Assembly: GCF_000689415.1 (NCBI RefSeq)
Contig: NZ_HG322950.1
Location: 930,001 to 994,000 of the forward strand
Reading direction: 5' to 3'
Length of the DNA stretch: 64,000 bases
Source: Pseudomonas knackmussii B13
GTDB taxonomy: Bacteria; Pseudomonadota; Gammaproteobacteria; Pseudomonadales; Pseudomonadaceae
Both the position numbers and the translations under genes were made by a program. Shown one piece after another: positions 34,772-43,625 of the stretch. The number at the start of each line of letters is the position of its first letter. Position 1 is the first letter of the stretch. Below the pieces are notes generated by a model. The model was not told the origin of the DNA, made no database searches, and saw nothing but the letters and a program-made list of their open reading frames with translations.

Positions 34772-35905
34772 ATGCAGAATTTCTGGAACGTATTCCGCGC
34801 GTCGCTGCAGAACATGCTGGGCAAGCCGTTGTGGCTGCTGATGGTGCTGTCGGTGGCGCTGACCACCTTGCCGTACGCCCATCGCACCATGGACGACCTG
34901 CCGGTGGCGGTGATCGACATGGACCATAGCGCCGCCTCCCGCGAGCTGATCCGCCTGCTCGACGCCGCGCCGAAGATCGCCGTGCGCACCTACAGCGAAC
35001 TGCCCACCGCGCAGCGCGACCTGGCCTGGCGCGAGCTGTACGGCATCATCGTGGTGCCGCTGGAGTTCGAGAAACGCGTACTGCGCGGCGAAGCGGTGAC
35101 CATCCCGATCTTCGGCGACGCCACCAACCGCATGGCCAACGGGCAGATCCAGCAGGACATCGGCACCACCTACAACGAGCTGTCGCTGCGCTACAACCGC
35201 GACCTGCTCAAGCGCAGCGGCTTCAGCGAGGAGCAGGCCGACGTGCTGCTCAGCCCGGTGGTCGGCGACCTCAGCGCGCTGTTCAACCCCGGCACCAGCT
35301 TCGCCGCCATCGTACTGCCGGGGCTGGTGACGCTGATCCTGCAGCACAGCCTGCTGCTCTCCTGCACACGGGTGAACCTCAACCTGCGCGGCGGCACCCC
35401 GCGCTCGCTGCGCCAGCCGCCGTCCACCCGTTTCGGCCGCTACGCCGCGCAGCTGCTGATCTGGACCGTGCTGAGCATGCTCTTCTACGTGATCTGGCCG
35501 TGGATGATGGGGTATCGGCAGACCGCCTCCTTCTTCATGTTGATGGGGCTGGTGCTGCCATTCCTGCTCGCGGTGATCGCCATGAGTGAATTCATCGCCG
35601 AAGTGCTGCCCTCGGAGGAGGCGGTATACCTGACCATGACTTTCATCACCCTGCCGCTGTTCTACATGGCCGGCTTCCCCTGGCCGCCGCAGGCCATGCC
35701 GGCCTGGGTGCAATGGCTGGCCGACGCCATCCCCTCGACCTGGGCGATCCGCGCGGTGGTGGAAATGAACCAGATGAACCTGCCACTCTCGGCGGTGGCC
35801 GATCGCATCCTCGTGCTGCTCGGCATGGCGGCGGCCTACGGGCTGCTCGGCACTTTGATCTATCAGTTCCGCAACTGGCGCTGGGATCAGTTGAAGGGGT
35901 GGTGA
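34772..35905 (+). CDS. ABC-2 type transporter permease (YhhJ/YbhR-like)
   Basis: A 377-residue permease: N-terminal helix (about 20-38), a periplasmic domain with AVIDMDHSAASRELIRLLDA and YGIIVVPLEFEKRVLRGE, then five or six C-terminal helices. MAGFPWPPQAMPAWVQWLADAIPSTW is a typical re-entrant region of the ABC-2 family. It pairs with the frameshifted permease and HlyD protein. No ATPase gene is in the cluster, so energy must come from a protein encoded elsewhere. GAGGAG lies before the ATG. Confidence 0.85.
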   Translation: MQNFWNVFRASLQNMLGKPLWLLMVLSVALTTLPYAHRTMDDLPVAVIDMDHSAASRELIRLLDAAPKIAVRTYSELPTAQRDLAWRELYGIIVVPLEFEKRVLRGEAVTIPIFGDATNRMANGQIQQDIGTTYNELSLRYNRDLLKRSGFSEEQADVLLSPVVGDLSALFNPGTSFAAIVLPGLVTLILQHSLLLSCTRVNLNLRGGTPRSLRQPPSTRFGRYAAQLLIWTVLSMLFYVIWPWMMGYRQTASFFMLMGLVLPFLLAVIAMSEFIAEVLPSEEAVYLTMTFITLPLFYMAGFPWPPQAMPAWVQWLADAIPSTWAIRAVVEMNQMNLPLSAVADRILVLLGMAAAYGLLGTLIYQFRNWRWDQLKGW

Positions 35906-35952
35906 GTCGCCGGCCGCCGGCGCAGGGGAGAATGGTGACAAGGAGATCGATC

Positions 35953-36318
35953 GTGAACATATCGAGACTGCTACCGCTGATCTTCGGCATGACGCTCGTA
36001 AGCTGTGGTTCGGTGCAGACACTGAACAGCGAATCCAGCGCCGATGTCGGCGAGCTGCACCTGAAGGGAACCTACTGCACCCGGATTCCACGCATCTACA
36101 GCGGAGTCGCCTACAACTTCTGCGCGCTCTACGGCGACCCAGGGGGCGCTTATCAGCATGACGCTGCAGTGTCACCGCCGCCGCCCGCTTCGCCGCAAGG
36201 TATCTATTGGCCTTTTCTTGATGGCCTGCTCTCCGGCGTCACCGACACCCTGGCGCTGCCCTACACGATCTACCGGCAGAACCGCGACGGCAGCATCGAG
36301 CTGACCCACGGCGATTGA
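35953..36318 (+). CDS. YceK/YidQ-like (DUF1375) lipoprotein
   Basis: A 121-residue lipoprotein: signal peptide MNISRLLPLIFGMTLVSC with lipobox LVSC, then CGSVQTLNS and a C-terminal block PFLDGLLSGVTDTLALPYTIYRQNRDGS, characteristic of the YceK group (unknown function, outer envelope). The start is the GTG at 35953: AAGGAG at 35940-35945 is 7 bp upstream, whereas upstream ATG 35932 has no proper site. It follows the permease by 47 bp and may belong to that operon. Confidence 0.75.
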   Translation: MNISRLLPLIFGMTLVSCGSVQTLNSESSADVGELHLKGTYCTRIPRIYSGVAYNFCALYGDPGGAYQHDAAVSPPPPASPQGIYWPFLDGLLSGVTDTLALPYTIYRQNRDGSIELTHGD

Positions 36319-36349
36319 GGCGTTACAGAGCGATCCTGCGGGTGCGCTT

Positions 36350-38722
36350 TCACACCGCCTTGGGCAACGGCGCAAACAGCGCATCGATATCGGCATCGTC
36401 CAGCTGCCAGTCGGTGCCGGCGCCTTCGAGGATGCCGGCGGCGAGGGCGGCCTTTTCGCGCTGCAGCAGCTGGATCTTTTCTTCCACCGTGCCGCGGGCG
36501 ATCAGCTTGTAGACGAACACCGGCTTGTCCTGGCCGATGCGGTAGGCGCGGTCGCTGGCCTGGTTCTCGGCGGCCGGGTTCCACCAGGGGTCGTAGTGGA
36601 TCACGGTATCGGCGGCGGTCAGGTTCAGGCCCACGCCACCGGCCTTCAGGCTGATCAGGAACAACGGCACGCGGCCCTGCTGGAAGTCCTCCACCGGCTG
36701 GCGGCGGTCGCGGCTGTCGCCGGTCAGCAGGGCGTAGTCGATGCCCCTTTGCTGCAGCGCTTCGCCGACCAGCGCGAGCATCGAGGTGAACTGCGAGAAG
36801 ATCAGCACGCGGCGTCCTTCGGCGAGCAGCTCTTCGAGCATGTCCAGCAGGTATTCCAGCTTGCCCGAGGTCACCGCCTTGCCGGCGCGGCCACCGGCCG
36901 GTGCGGCTTCCTTCTGCACCAGGCGGATGTCGCAGCAGACCTGGCGCAGCTTGAGCAGCGCTTCGAGGATGACGATGCGGCTGCGCGCCAGGCCCCGGCG
37001 GGCGATCTCTTCGCGGACCTTCTGGTCCAGCGCCAGCCGTACGGTTTCGTAGAGGTCGCGCTGCGCCTCGCTGAGCTCGATGTGCTGGATGAACTCGCTC
37101 TTGGGCGGCAGCTCCGAGGCCACTTGTTCCTTGGTGCGGCGCAGCAGGAACGGGCGGATACGTGCGGCGAGGTGCGCGAGGCGTGCCTGGTCGCCGTGGC
37201 GCTCGATGGGCGTGCGGTAGTGCTGGGCGAACTGCTTGGCGTCGCCGAGCCAGCCCGGCAGCAGGAAATGGAACAGCGACCAGAGTTCGCCGAGGTGGTT
37301 TTCCAGCGGCGTACCGGTCAGGCACAGGCGGTTGCGCGCGTTGAGCTGGCGCGCCGCCTGGGCGGCCTTGGTCCCGGCATTCTTGATGTTCTGCGCTTCG
37401 TCGAGGATCAGCAGGTGGTAGGCGTGCTTGCCGAGCTTATCCGCATCGCGCGGCAGCAGGGCGTAGGTGGTGAGGATGAGGTCGTGTTCCTCTATCTTCG
37501 CGAAATCGCGGCGGCGCCCGGCACCGTGCAGCGACAGCACGCGCAGGTCGGGGGTGAAGCGCTCGGCCTCGTCCATCCAGTTGGGGATCAGGCTGGTCGG
37601 CATCACCACCAGGGCCGGCGCGGTAAGGCGCCCGGCCTGTTTTTCCAGCAGCACGTGGGCCAGCGATTGCAGCGTCTTGCCCAGGCCCATGTCGTCCGCG
37701 AGGATGCCGCTGGCGCCCACCGAGCGCAGTGTCTGCATCCAGCTCAGGCCCTCGTGCTGGTAGGCGCGCAGCTCGGCGCGCAGGCCCTGCGGAAGCGGAG
37801 CGGGTTGGGCGCGGTAATCGCGCAGGCGTACGGCTATGTCGCGCAGCTCGTCGCCGCCTTGCCAGCGCAGCGGCAGTTCTTCGAACTCGGTCAGCCGCGC
37901 CGCATCCGGTGCACCCATGCGCAGGCGGCGCACTGGCGGCTGGTCGCCCAGGTAGAACTCGGAGAGGGTGCCCAGCAGCGGTTTCAGCTTGCCGAACGGC
38001 AGGGCCACGCGCAGCGGCCGCTCGGAGGCGGTCTGCCAGGCGTGCACCGGGTTGCGCCCGGCGTCCAGGCGCAGCACCAGTTGCTCGTCGTCGTCATGCC
38101 GCGAGAGGGCGACCGGATCGAGCAGTGCCGGCGTACGGCGGATCAGTTCGATCAGCGCCGGCAGCAGGCTGATGCGGCGGCCGTCGACCTCGATGCCCAG
38201 CTCCAGGTCGAACCACTGGCGGTCCTCGGCTTCCTCGATCTCTGCGTACCAGTTCTCCACCGGGGTGAGGTCGAAGACGAACTCCGGGCGGATGTCGACT
38301 TCCCAGCCGTGCTCGCGCAGCAGCGGCAGGCCTTCGCGCATGAACTGCTGCCAGGTGGCGTCGTCGGGCAGCTCGAACATCTCCCCGGCGCTGTCTTCCA
38401 GCGCGTCGCTGCGGCGCATCGCCGGTTTGAAGCCGAGCTTGCGCAGCTGCAGGCGTAGCTGGTTCTCATGATCGGCCTGGCGGCTGACGCGGATGATGCG
38501 GTCGTCGCGGAACACCCGCAGCTCGTTGCCGTTGCGCGGGTTGATCGGCCCGGATACCGGCATGCCGGAATACAGGAAGGCGAGGGCGGCGCGGTGCCGG
38601 GCGATGTTCTGCATGCGCCCGCTGCGCAGGTCGAAACCGCTGTGGACGTGGCTGCCCAGGGTCAGGCGCGGGCGCGGCGCGACATCGTCACGGGCGGCTG
38701 GCGGCTCGGCAGAAGAGGTCAT
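36350..38722 (-). CDS. SNF2/RapA-type DEAD/DEAH-box helicase
   Basis: A 790-residue SWI2/SNF2-family ATPase. An N-terminal domain of about 300 residues is followed by motif I DDMGLGKT, motif II DEAQ (LLILDEAQNIKNAGT), LTGTPLENHLGELWSLF (motif III region), LIFSQFTSM, SLKAGGVGLNLTAADTVIHYDPWWNPA (motif V) and QASDRAYRIGQ (motif VI). It is an ATP-driven DNA translocase that remodels protein-DNA complexes; the bacterial role is poorly known. The start at ATG 38722 follows GGAAGGATC. No SWIM zinc finger is seen at the N-terminus. Confidence 0.85.
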   Translation of the reverse strand: MTSSAEPPAARDDVAPRPRLTLGSHVHSGFDLRSGRMQNIARHRAALAFLYSGMPVSGPINPRNGNELRVFRDDRIIRVSRQADHENQLRLQLRKLGFKPAMRRSDALEDSAGEMFELPDDATWQQFMREGLPLLREHGWEVDIRPEFVFDLTPVENWYAEIEEAEDRQWFDLELGIEVDGRRISLLPALIELIRRTPALLDPVALSRHDDDEQLVLRLDAGRNPVHAWQTASERPLRVALPFGKLKPLLGTLSEFYLGDQPPVRRLRMGAPDAARLTEFEELPLRWQGGDELRDIAVRLRDYRAQPAPLPQGLRAELRAYQHEGLSWMQTLRSVGASGILADDMGLGKTLQSLAHVLLEKQAGRLTAPALVVMPTSLIPNWMDEAERFTPDLRVLSLHGAGRRRDFAKIEEHDLILTTYALLPRDADKLGKHAYHLLILDEAQNIKNAGTKAAQAARQLNARNRLCLTGTPLENHLGELWSLFHFLLPGWLGDAKQFAQHYRTPIERHGDQARLAHLAARIRPFLLRRTKEQVASELPPKSEFIQHIELSEAQRDLYETVRLALDQKVREEIARRGLARSRIVILEALLKLRQVCCDIRLVQKEAAPAGGRAGKAVTSGKLEYLLDMLEELLAEGRRVLIFSQFTSMLALVGEALQQRGIDYALLTGDSRDRRQPVEDFQQGRVPLFLISLKAGGVGLNLTAADTVIHYDPWWNPAAENQASDRAYRIGQDKPVFVYKLIARGTVEEKIQLLQREKAALAAGILEGAGTDWQLDDADIDALFAPLPKAV

Positions 38723-38824
38723 CGGTGGATCCTTCCGGAAAGCCCGGAGAAATACGCAAACGACCGATGATACCCCCATTTTCCAGGCCGGGCACGGGCG
38801 CCGCGCCGGCCGGGCGACCTCCTG

Positions 38825-39688
38825 TCAGCGCGCGAAGCGTTTTGCGGCCGCCACGCATCCCGCTACAGCGGCGGCGGACGCGGCCATCGCCGGGCTGACC
38901 TGCTCGTGCAGCAGCAGGCCAGCCAGGGCCAGGCCGAAGAACGGCTGCAGCAGCTGCAGCTGGCCGACCGCGGCGATGCCGCCGCGGGACAGGCCGTGGT
39001 ACCAGAAGAAGAAGCCGATGAGCATGCTGAACAGCGACACGTAGCCCAGGCTCAGCCAGGCCGGCCAGCGTGCCGAGGTCAGGTCGGCGGGCAGGGTCCA
39101 CAGCGCCAGGGGCAGCATGAGTGGCAGCGAAACGACCAGCACCCAGCAGATCACCTGCCAGCTGCCCATGTGCCGCGACAGCCGCGCGCCCTCGGCGTAG
39201 CCCAGGCCGCAGACCAGTACGGCGGCGAGCATCAGGCCGTCGCCCAGCAGGCTGCCCGCGCCGCCCTGGGCCAGGGCGTAGCCGGCGACCACCGCGCTGC
39301 CGAGCAGGGAGAACAGCCAGAACACCGGGCGCGGCCGCTCGCCGGCGCGCAGCACGGCGAACAGGGCTGTGGCCAGGGGAAGCAGGCCGACGAAGACGAT
39401 GGCGTGTGCCGAGCTGACATGACGCAGCGCCAGGGCGGTGAGCAGTGGGAAGCCAACCACCACGCCCAGGGCCACCACGACCAGCGCCGGAACGTCGGCG
39501 CGGGCCGGGGGCCGGTGGCGCAGGACGACCAGGATGGCCGCGGCCAGCAGCCCGGCGATGCTGGCCCGCGCCAGGGTCAGGAAGGTCGGGTCGAAGTCGC
39601 CCACCGCCACCCGCGTGGCCGGCAGCGAGCCGCTGAAGATGAGGACGCCGAGGAAACCGCTGAACCAACCGCCGAGAGAGCCATTCAT
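38825..39688 (-). CDS. EamA-family (DMT) exporter
   Basis: A 287-residue membrane protein with ten hydrophobic helices in two EamA halves; RHVSSAHAIVFVGLLPLATALFA and GGIAAVGQLQLLQPFFGLALAGLLL are the two repeat signatures. Such proteins often export amino acids or metabolites. It is transcribed away from a MocR regulator gene at 39812, and the 123-bp gap holds paired direct repeats, so the MocR protein probably controls it. The substrate is not predictable. Confidence 0.85.
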   Translation of the reverse strand: MNGSLGGWFSGFLGVLIFSGSLPATRVAVGDFDPTFLTLARASIAGLLAAAILVVLRHRPPARADVPALVVVALGVVVGFPLLTALALRHVSSAHAIVFVGLLPLATALFAVLRAGERPRPVFWLFSLLGSAVVAGYALAQGGAGSLLGDGLMLAAVLVCGLGYAEGARLSRHMGSWQVICWVLVVSLPLMLPLALWTLPADLTSARWPAWLSLGYVSLFSMLIGFFFWYHGLSRGGIAAVGQLQLLQPFFGLALAGLLLHEQVSPAMAASAAAVAGCVAAAKRFAR

Positions 39689-39756
39689 GATGCATTCGCC
39701 ACTGGGATGAAGTGTGTCGATGGTGGCGCCCGGGCGGACAGTCGGCCAGTGACAGA

Positions 39757-39799
39757 TCAGTACAATCCGAACAAACTGTCCTGAAATTTGCTCAGTACA
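39757..39799. promoter_or_regulatory. Direct repeats TCAGTACA, likely MocR operator
   Basis: TCAGTACA at 39757-39764 and 39792-39799, 35 bp apart and in the same orientation, lie in the divergent gap between the exporter and MocR genes. MocR proteins commonly bind spaced direct repeats, so this is a plausible operator. Confidence 0.55.
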
Positions 39800-39811
39800 G
39801 TCGAGGCGGCC

Positions 39812-41203
39812 ATGGCAGTGACACGGGTAGACCAGGTGATGCGCCAGGTGCGCGACCGCCTCGCGGCGCGGACATTGGTGCCGGGTGAGCGGCTGCCGTC
39901 GATCCGCTCGCTGGCCGACAGCCTGGAGGTTTCCAAGAGCACCGTGGTGGAGGCCTACGAGCGGCTGGCTGCCGAGGGCCTGATCGCCTCGCGGCGCGGC
40001 TCCGGCTTCTACGTCTGCGGGCGACTGCCGCCGCTGTCGCTGGCCGAGATCGGCCCGGCGCTGGACCGCAGCATCGACCCGCTGTGGATCGCCCGGCAGT
40101 CGCTGGAGGCCGCCGAGGACTCGCTCAAACCCGGTTGCGGCTGGCTACCGCCATCCTGGCTGCCGGAAGACGAACTGCGCCGCGCCCTCCGCCAACTGGC
40201 CCGCGAACCGCAGTCGAGCCTGCTGGAGTACGGGCGCCCCTATGGCCACGCCGGCCTGCGCGAACAGCTCGCCCGGCGCCTGGGCGAGTACGGTGTGGCG
40301 CTGGGCACGCAGCAGATCGTCCTCACCGACGGCGGCACCCACGCCATCGACCTGGTCTGCCGCTTCTTCCTCGAACCGGGCGACGAAGTGCTGGTGGACG
40401 ATCCCGGCTACTTCAATTTCCAGGCCCTGCTTCGCGCGCACCGCGCGGTGCCCATCGGCGTGCCCTACACGCCGGACGGCCCGGACGTCGACGCCCTGGC
40501 CGGCATCCTGCAGCGCCACCGGCCGCGCCTGTACCTGACCAATTCGGCCTTCCACAACCCGACCGGCGCGCAGCTCTCGCCGCTGGTGGCGCACCGCCTG
40601 CTGAAGCTGGCCGAGGCCCACGACCTGCTGATCGTCGAGGACGACATCTTCGCCGACTTCGAATACGAGCACGCGCCACGGCTCTCGGCGTTCGACGGCC
40701 TGCAGCGGGTGATCCAGGTCGGCAGCTTCTCCAAGACGCTGTCCGCCTCGGTGCGCTGCGGCTTCATAGCCGCGCGGGCGGATTGGTGCGAGCAACTGGT
40801 CGACCTCAAGCTGGCCACGTCCTTCGGCAACAGCCCGTTCAATGGCGAGCTGCTCTACCAGCTGCTCTGCAAGGGCGGCTACCGTCGCCACCTGGACGGC
40901 CTGCGCGCACGCCTGGCCGACGCCATGGGCGAGACGCTTGCGCGCCTGCGAGCCATCGGCCTGCAGCCCTGGCTGGAACCCCGTGGCGGGGTGTTCGTCT
41001 GGGCTCGCCTGCCTGATGGACTCGACGCGGCAGCGGTGTCGCGCGCGGCGCTGGAGGAGGGCATGGTGCTGGCCCCGGGCAATGTCTTCAGCCTCGGCCA
41101 GACGGCGCCCGACTACCTGCGCTTCAACGTCGCCCAGTGCCAGTCGCCGAGGGTCTTCGAACTATTGCAACGCGCCATGGCAAAGGCACGACGCGCCCGC
41201 TGA
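39812..41203 (+). CDS. MocR-type GntR/aminotransferase-like regulator
   Basis: A 463-residue PLP-dependent regulator. An N-terminal GntR winged helix (about 1-72: LAARTLVPGERLPSIRSLADSL, SKSTVVEAYERLAAEGLIASRRGSGFYV) precedes an aminotransferase fold-I domain with the PLP lysine K308 in VGSFSKTLSASVRCGF and the phosphate-binding TNSAFHNPTGAQ. It probably senses an amino compound and controls the divergent EamA exporter. The ATG at 39812 follows CGAGGCGG. Confidence 0.88.
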   Translation: MAVTRVDQVMRQVRDRLAARTLVPGERLPSIRSLADSLEVSKSTVVEAYERLAAEGLIASRRGSGFYVCGRLPPLSLAEIGPALDRSIDPLWIARQSLEAAEDSLKPGCGWLPPSWLPEDELRRALRQLAREPQSSLLEYGRPYGHAGLREQLARRLGEYGVALGTQQIVLTDGGTHAIDLVCRFFLEPGDEVLVDDPGYFNFQALLRAHRAVPIGVPYTPDGPDVDALAGILQRHRPRLYLTNSAFHNPTGAQLSPLVAHRLLKLAEAHDLLIVEDDIFADFEYEHAPRLSAFDGLQRVIQVGSFSKTLSASVRCGFIAARADWCEQLVDLKLATSFGNSPFNGELLYQLLCKGGYRRHLDGLRARLADAMGETLARLRAIGLQPWLEPRGGVFVWARLPDGLDAAAVSRAALEEGMVLAPGNVFSLGQTAPDYLRFNVAQCQSPRVFELLQRAMAKARRAR

Positions 41204-41278
41204 GCCCGGCGCGCCGGGGTGCGACGCCCTGGCATGAGCAGGACGCGGTTATTCGCAAGTGTTCTTGCGTATCTCTTT

Positions 41279-41297
41279 CAAATGCGAATGCATTTCA
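41279..41297 (+). promoter_or_regulatory. Possible Fur box before the PepSY cassette
   Basis: CAAATGCGAATGCATTTCA resembles the repeated GATAAT-like hexamers of Fur sites (AAATGC, GAATGC, reversed GCATTTC). It lies 62 bp before the leader peptide and is consistent with iron control of the genes behind it. Match quality is modest. Confidence 0.4.
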
Positions 41298-41358
41298 TGT
41301 AAATTTCGCGGCTTCTTTCACCGTTCTCGGACGACTCCTGCAGCAGGTGAGCAGAGCC

Positions 41359-41403
41359 ATGTACCTATCCGACTCCCACTCCCGGCGCGAGGCGCACGCA
41401 TGA
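41359..41403 (+). CDS. Possible 14-residue leader peptide, MYLSDSHSRREAHA
   Basis: A short reading frame with AGGTGAG 7 bp before its ATG. Its TGA overlaps the ATG of the DUF3649-like gene at 41400 (ATGA). It would couple translation of the next gene, which lacks a good ribosome site of its own. No direct proof of translation. Confidence 0.4.
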   Translation: MYLSDSHSRREAHA

Positions 41404-41693
41404 GCGGCAAGGAACGCCTCGGCGCGGCGCTGGGCGCGCGCATCCTCTCCGCGCTGTTCGGCGGCTATGCCCTGGCGTATTGCACCACGGCCTTCCTCAG
41501 CGTCTACCTGCCGCTGGCCCGTGCCGATCGCGTGGCCTTCGCCAGCTTGGCGTGCTTCCTGGTCTGGGTCCTGGCGGTGCTCTACGCCTTTGGCGCGCGC
41601 AGCACCTGGCGCGCTTGCCTGGTGCCGCTGACGCTGAGTGCGCTGCTGGCGCTCGCGGCCTTCCTGCCGCATGACTTTGGAGCGCGTCCATGA
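41400..41693 (+). CDS. DUF3649-like small membrane protein
   Basis: A 97-residue protein with three hydrophobic helices (about 12-36, 44-63 and 72-90): LSALFGGYALAYCTTAFLSVYLPL, VAFASLACFLVWVLAVLYAFG and the C-terminal LVPLTLSALLALAAFL. It resembles small inner-membrane proteins found in PepSY cassettes near iron-siderophore genes. Its stop overlaps the next start (ATGA at 41690), so it is co-translated with the PepSY protein. Function unknown. Confidence 0.7.
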   Translation: MSGKERLGAALGARILSALFGGYALAYCTTAFLSVYLPLARADRVAFASLACFLVWVLAVLYAFGARSTWRACLVPLTLSALLALAAFLPHDFGARP

Positions 41694-43216
41694 GCCTGCG
41701 CCAGTCGATGTCCGGATTGCACACCTGGAGCGGGCTGCTGGTCAGCTGGCTGCTGTTCGTCGTGGTGTTCGCCGGCAGCCTGTCCTGCTTCGACAAGGAA
41801 CTGACCCGCTGGATGCTGCCGCAACTGCACGAGACGGCAGCGCCCAGCGTGGACGTGGACCAGGTCCACGCCGCTCTCGTCGAGCGCGCACCCAGGGCGC
41901 ATGCCTACTGGATGCTGCCGCCGAGCGAGCGCATGCCCTACTGGACCGCCGGCTGGGTGCCCGAGGACCTGAGCGCTTTCCGTTCCTTCCTGCTCGATGC
42001 GCAGACGGGCGAGGAGCTGCCGAAGACGGTCGGCGGCACCTTCTTCTTCGACCTGCACTACGGCCTGCACGCCGGCATGCTCGGCATCTACATCGTCGGC
42101 CTGGCCGGCATGTTCATGCTGGTGGCGCTGGTGTCCGGGGTGATCGTCCACCGGCGCATCTTCAAGGACTTCTTCACCCTGCGCCCGGGTGCGGCGCGGC
42201 AGCGCGCCTGGCTCGACGCGCACAACGTGCTCGGCGTGATCGGCCTGCCGTTTCACCTGTTGCTGGCCTACACCGGGCTGGTGATTTTCATCACGCTCTA
42301 CATGACGGCCGGCATCAAGGCGTCCTACCGGGGCGATGCCGAGCGCTTCGAACACGAAGTGCAGCGCGCTTTCGATCGCGAGGAGCTGGGGCGCCCGGCG
42401 AAGCCGCCGAAGTCCCTGTCGCGCATGGTCAAGCGTGCGCAGGCGCAGTGGGGCGACGGGAGCCAGGTTGGCTGGATCAACCTCGAACATCCCAACGACG
42501 CCTCGTCCATGGTCCAGGTCCGCACGGCCGTGGACACGCGGCTGGTCAATGACCAGCGCACCGTATCCTTCGATGCTGCGACGGGCGCGCTCCTGCATGT
42601 GCAGCCGGCCTACGCGGACGGCTACAAGACCTATGCCTGGCTGAGCGGCCTGCACATGGCGCAGTTCGGCGGTTCGCTGCTGCGCCTGCTCTACCTGCTG
42701 CTCGGCCTGGCCGGCTGCGGGATGATCTTCGGCGGCCTGCAGGTCTGGGTGGCCAAGCGCGAAGCGCGCGGCAGTCGCGGCCTGGTGCTGGTGCGCACGC
42801 TGAACGGTGCGGTCTGCGGCGGCCTGCCGTTGGCCTCCCTCGGCCTGCTGGCGGCGTCGCGGTTGCTGCCGGCCGAGCTGCCGCTGCGGGATCGCTGGGA
42901 AGCCACCAGCTTCGTGGTGGTCTGGCTGCTCGCCCTGCTGCATGCCGTATGGCGCCAGGGCAGCGGCTGCCTCGCCCGCGAGCAGTTCGCCGCCGCCGCC
43001 GTGCTGGCCCTGGGCTTGCCGCTGCTCGGCCTGTTCGGGCCGGAAGCAGGGCGCCTGGGCAACAGCCTGGCGCGCGGCGACTGGATGCTTGCCGGGGTCG
43101 ATCTGGCGCTGCTGGCCAGCGGCCTGATCTTCGCCGCCCTGGCCTGGCGCCTCGGCCGCCCGGCGGCGCCCGATACCAAGCGCCAGCGGGTGCGGGTGGA
43201 AGGGGAGTTCGCCTGA
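41690..43216 (+). CDS. PepSY-associated TM-helix protein (putative iron-siderophore reductase)
   Basis: A 508-residue inner-membrane protein with PepSY_TM architecture: a first helix with LHTWSGLLVSWLLFVVVFAGSLSCFDKEL, a large periplasmic loop with TFFFDLHYGLHAGM, a helix with VHRRIFKDFFTLRPGAARQRAWLDAHNVLGVIGLPFH cut into two conserved parts, and further helices to the end. Invariant His residues (LHTW, LHYGLH, DAHN) could bind heme. Relatives such as FpvG take part in periplasmic reduction of ferric siderophores; here this is inferred from family and the possible Fur box. Confidence 0.75.
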   Translation: MSLRQSMSGLHTWSGLLVSWLLFVVVFAGSLSCFDKELTRWMLPQLHETAAPSVDVDQVHAALVERAPRAHAYWMLPPSERMPYWTAGWVPEDLSAFRSFLLDAQTGEELPKTVGGTFFFDLHYGLHAGMLGIYIVGLAGMFMLVALVSGVIVHRRIFKDFFTLRPGAARQRAWLDAHNVLGVIGLPFHLLLAYTGLVIFITLYMTAGIKASYRGDAERFEHEVQRAFDREELGRPAKPPKSLSRMVKRAQAQWGDGSQVGWINLEHPNDASSMVQVRTAVDTRLVNDQRTVSFDAATGALLHVQPAYADGYKTYAWLSGLHMAQFGGSLLRLLYLLLGLAGCGMIFGGLQVWVAKREARGSRGLVLVRTLNGAVCGGLPLASLGLLAASRLLPAELPLRDRWEATSFVVVWLLALLHAVWRQGSGCLAREQFAAAAVLALGLPLLGLFGPEAGRLGNSLARGDWMLAGVDLALLASGLIFAALAWRLGRPAAPDTKRQRVRVEGEFA

Positions 43217-43539
43217 TGCTGCTGGTCTTCGGTCTCAACCTGCTGGCCCTGACCGCCGCCTGCCTGGGCCTGGCGCGGCACCACCGCGACCTCTTCGGCA
43301 GCGCGCCGAGCCAGGGGCGCGTGCGCCTATTGCGTGGCGTGGCGCTGGTCGATGGCGGCCTGGCGCTGGCCTACGGTATCCACCGGCTGGGCATCGAGCA
43401 CGGGCTGATCTACTGGAGCTGCCTGCTGATGGCCGCTGCGGTTGTGTTAGTGGCGTTGCTCGCCTGGCTACCGCGCCTGGCGTTGCCGGCGGCGGCCGGT
43501 GTGCCTTTGCTCGGCGGAGTGCTCGCCGTTCTCGGCTGA
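43216..43539 (+). CDS. DUF3325-like small membrane protein
   Basis: A 107-residue protein with three or four hydrophobic segments and the family-like start LNLLALTAACLGLARHHRDLFG. It is the third gene of the DUF3649/PepSY/DUF3325 cassette; its ATG overlaps the PepSY stop (TGATG). It probably helps the membrane reductase but has no known activity. A REP hairpin 15 bp past the stop may protect or end the transcript. Confidence 0.7.
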   Translation: MLLVFGLNLLALTAACLGLARHHRDLFGSAPSQGRVRLLRGVALVDGGLALAYGIHRLGIEHGLIYWSCLLMAAAVVLVALLAWLPRLALPAAAGVPLLGGVLAVLG

Positions 43540-43554
43540 TCGCCGAGCTTCCCT

Positions 43555-43613
43555 GTAGGAGCGAGCTTGCTCGCGAACCTGCCGCGCCCCTTCGCGAGCA
43601 AGCTCGCTCCTAC
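43555..43613. repeat. Perfect REP palindrome B3
   Basis: A 23-bp arm starting GTAGGAGCGAGCTTGCTCGC (43555-43577) and its exact reverse complement (43591-43613) flank a 13-bp loop. It sits between the converging DUF3325-like and AraC genes, 12 bp past the end of the latter. Confidence 0.9.
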
Positions 43614-43625
43614 GAAGAGCCGAAT

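Noticed and set aside
34043..36175. A 710-residue minus-strand frame across the permease genes
   Set aside because: It is a shadow of the two plus-strand permeases, rich in Gln, His and Arg and lacking domains.
43555..43613. Perfect palindrome considered as a rho-independent terminator
   Set aside because: It has no T-run on either side and belongs to the dispersed GTAGGAGCG family, so it is listed as a repeat.
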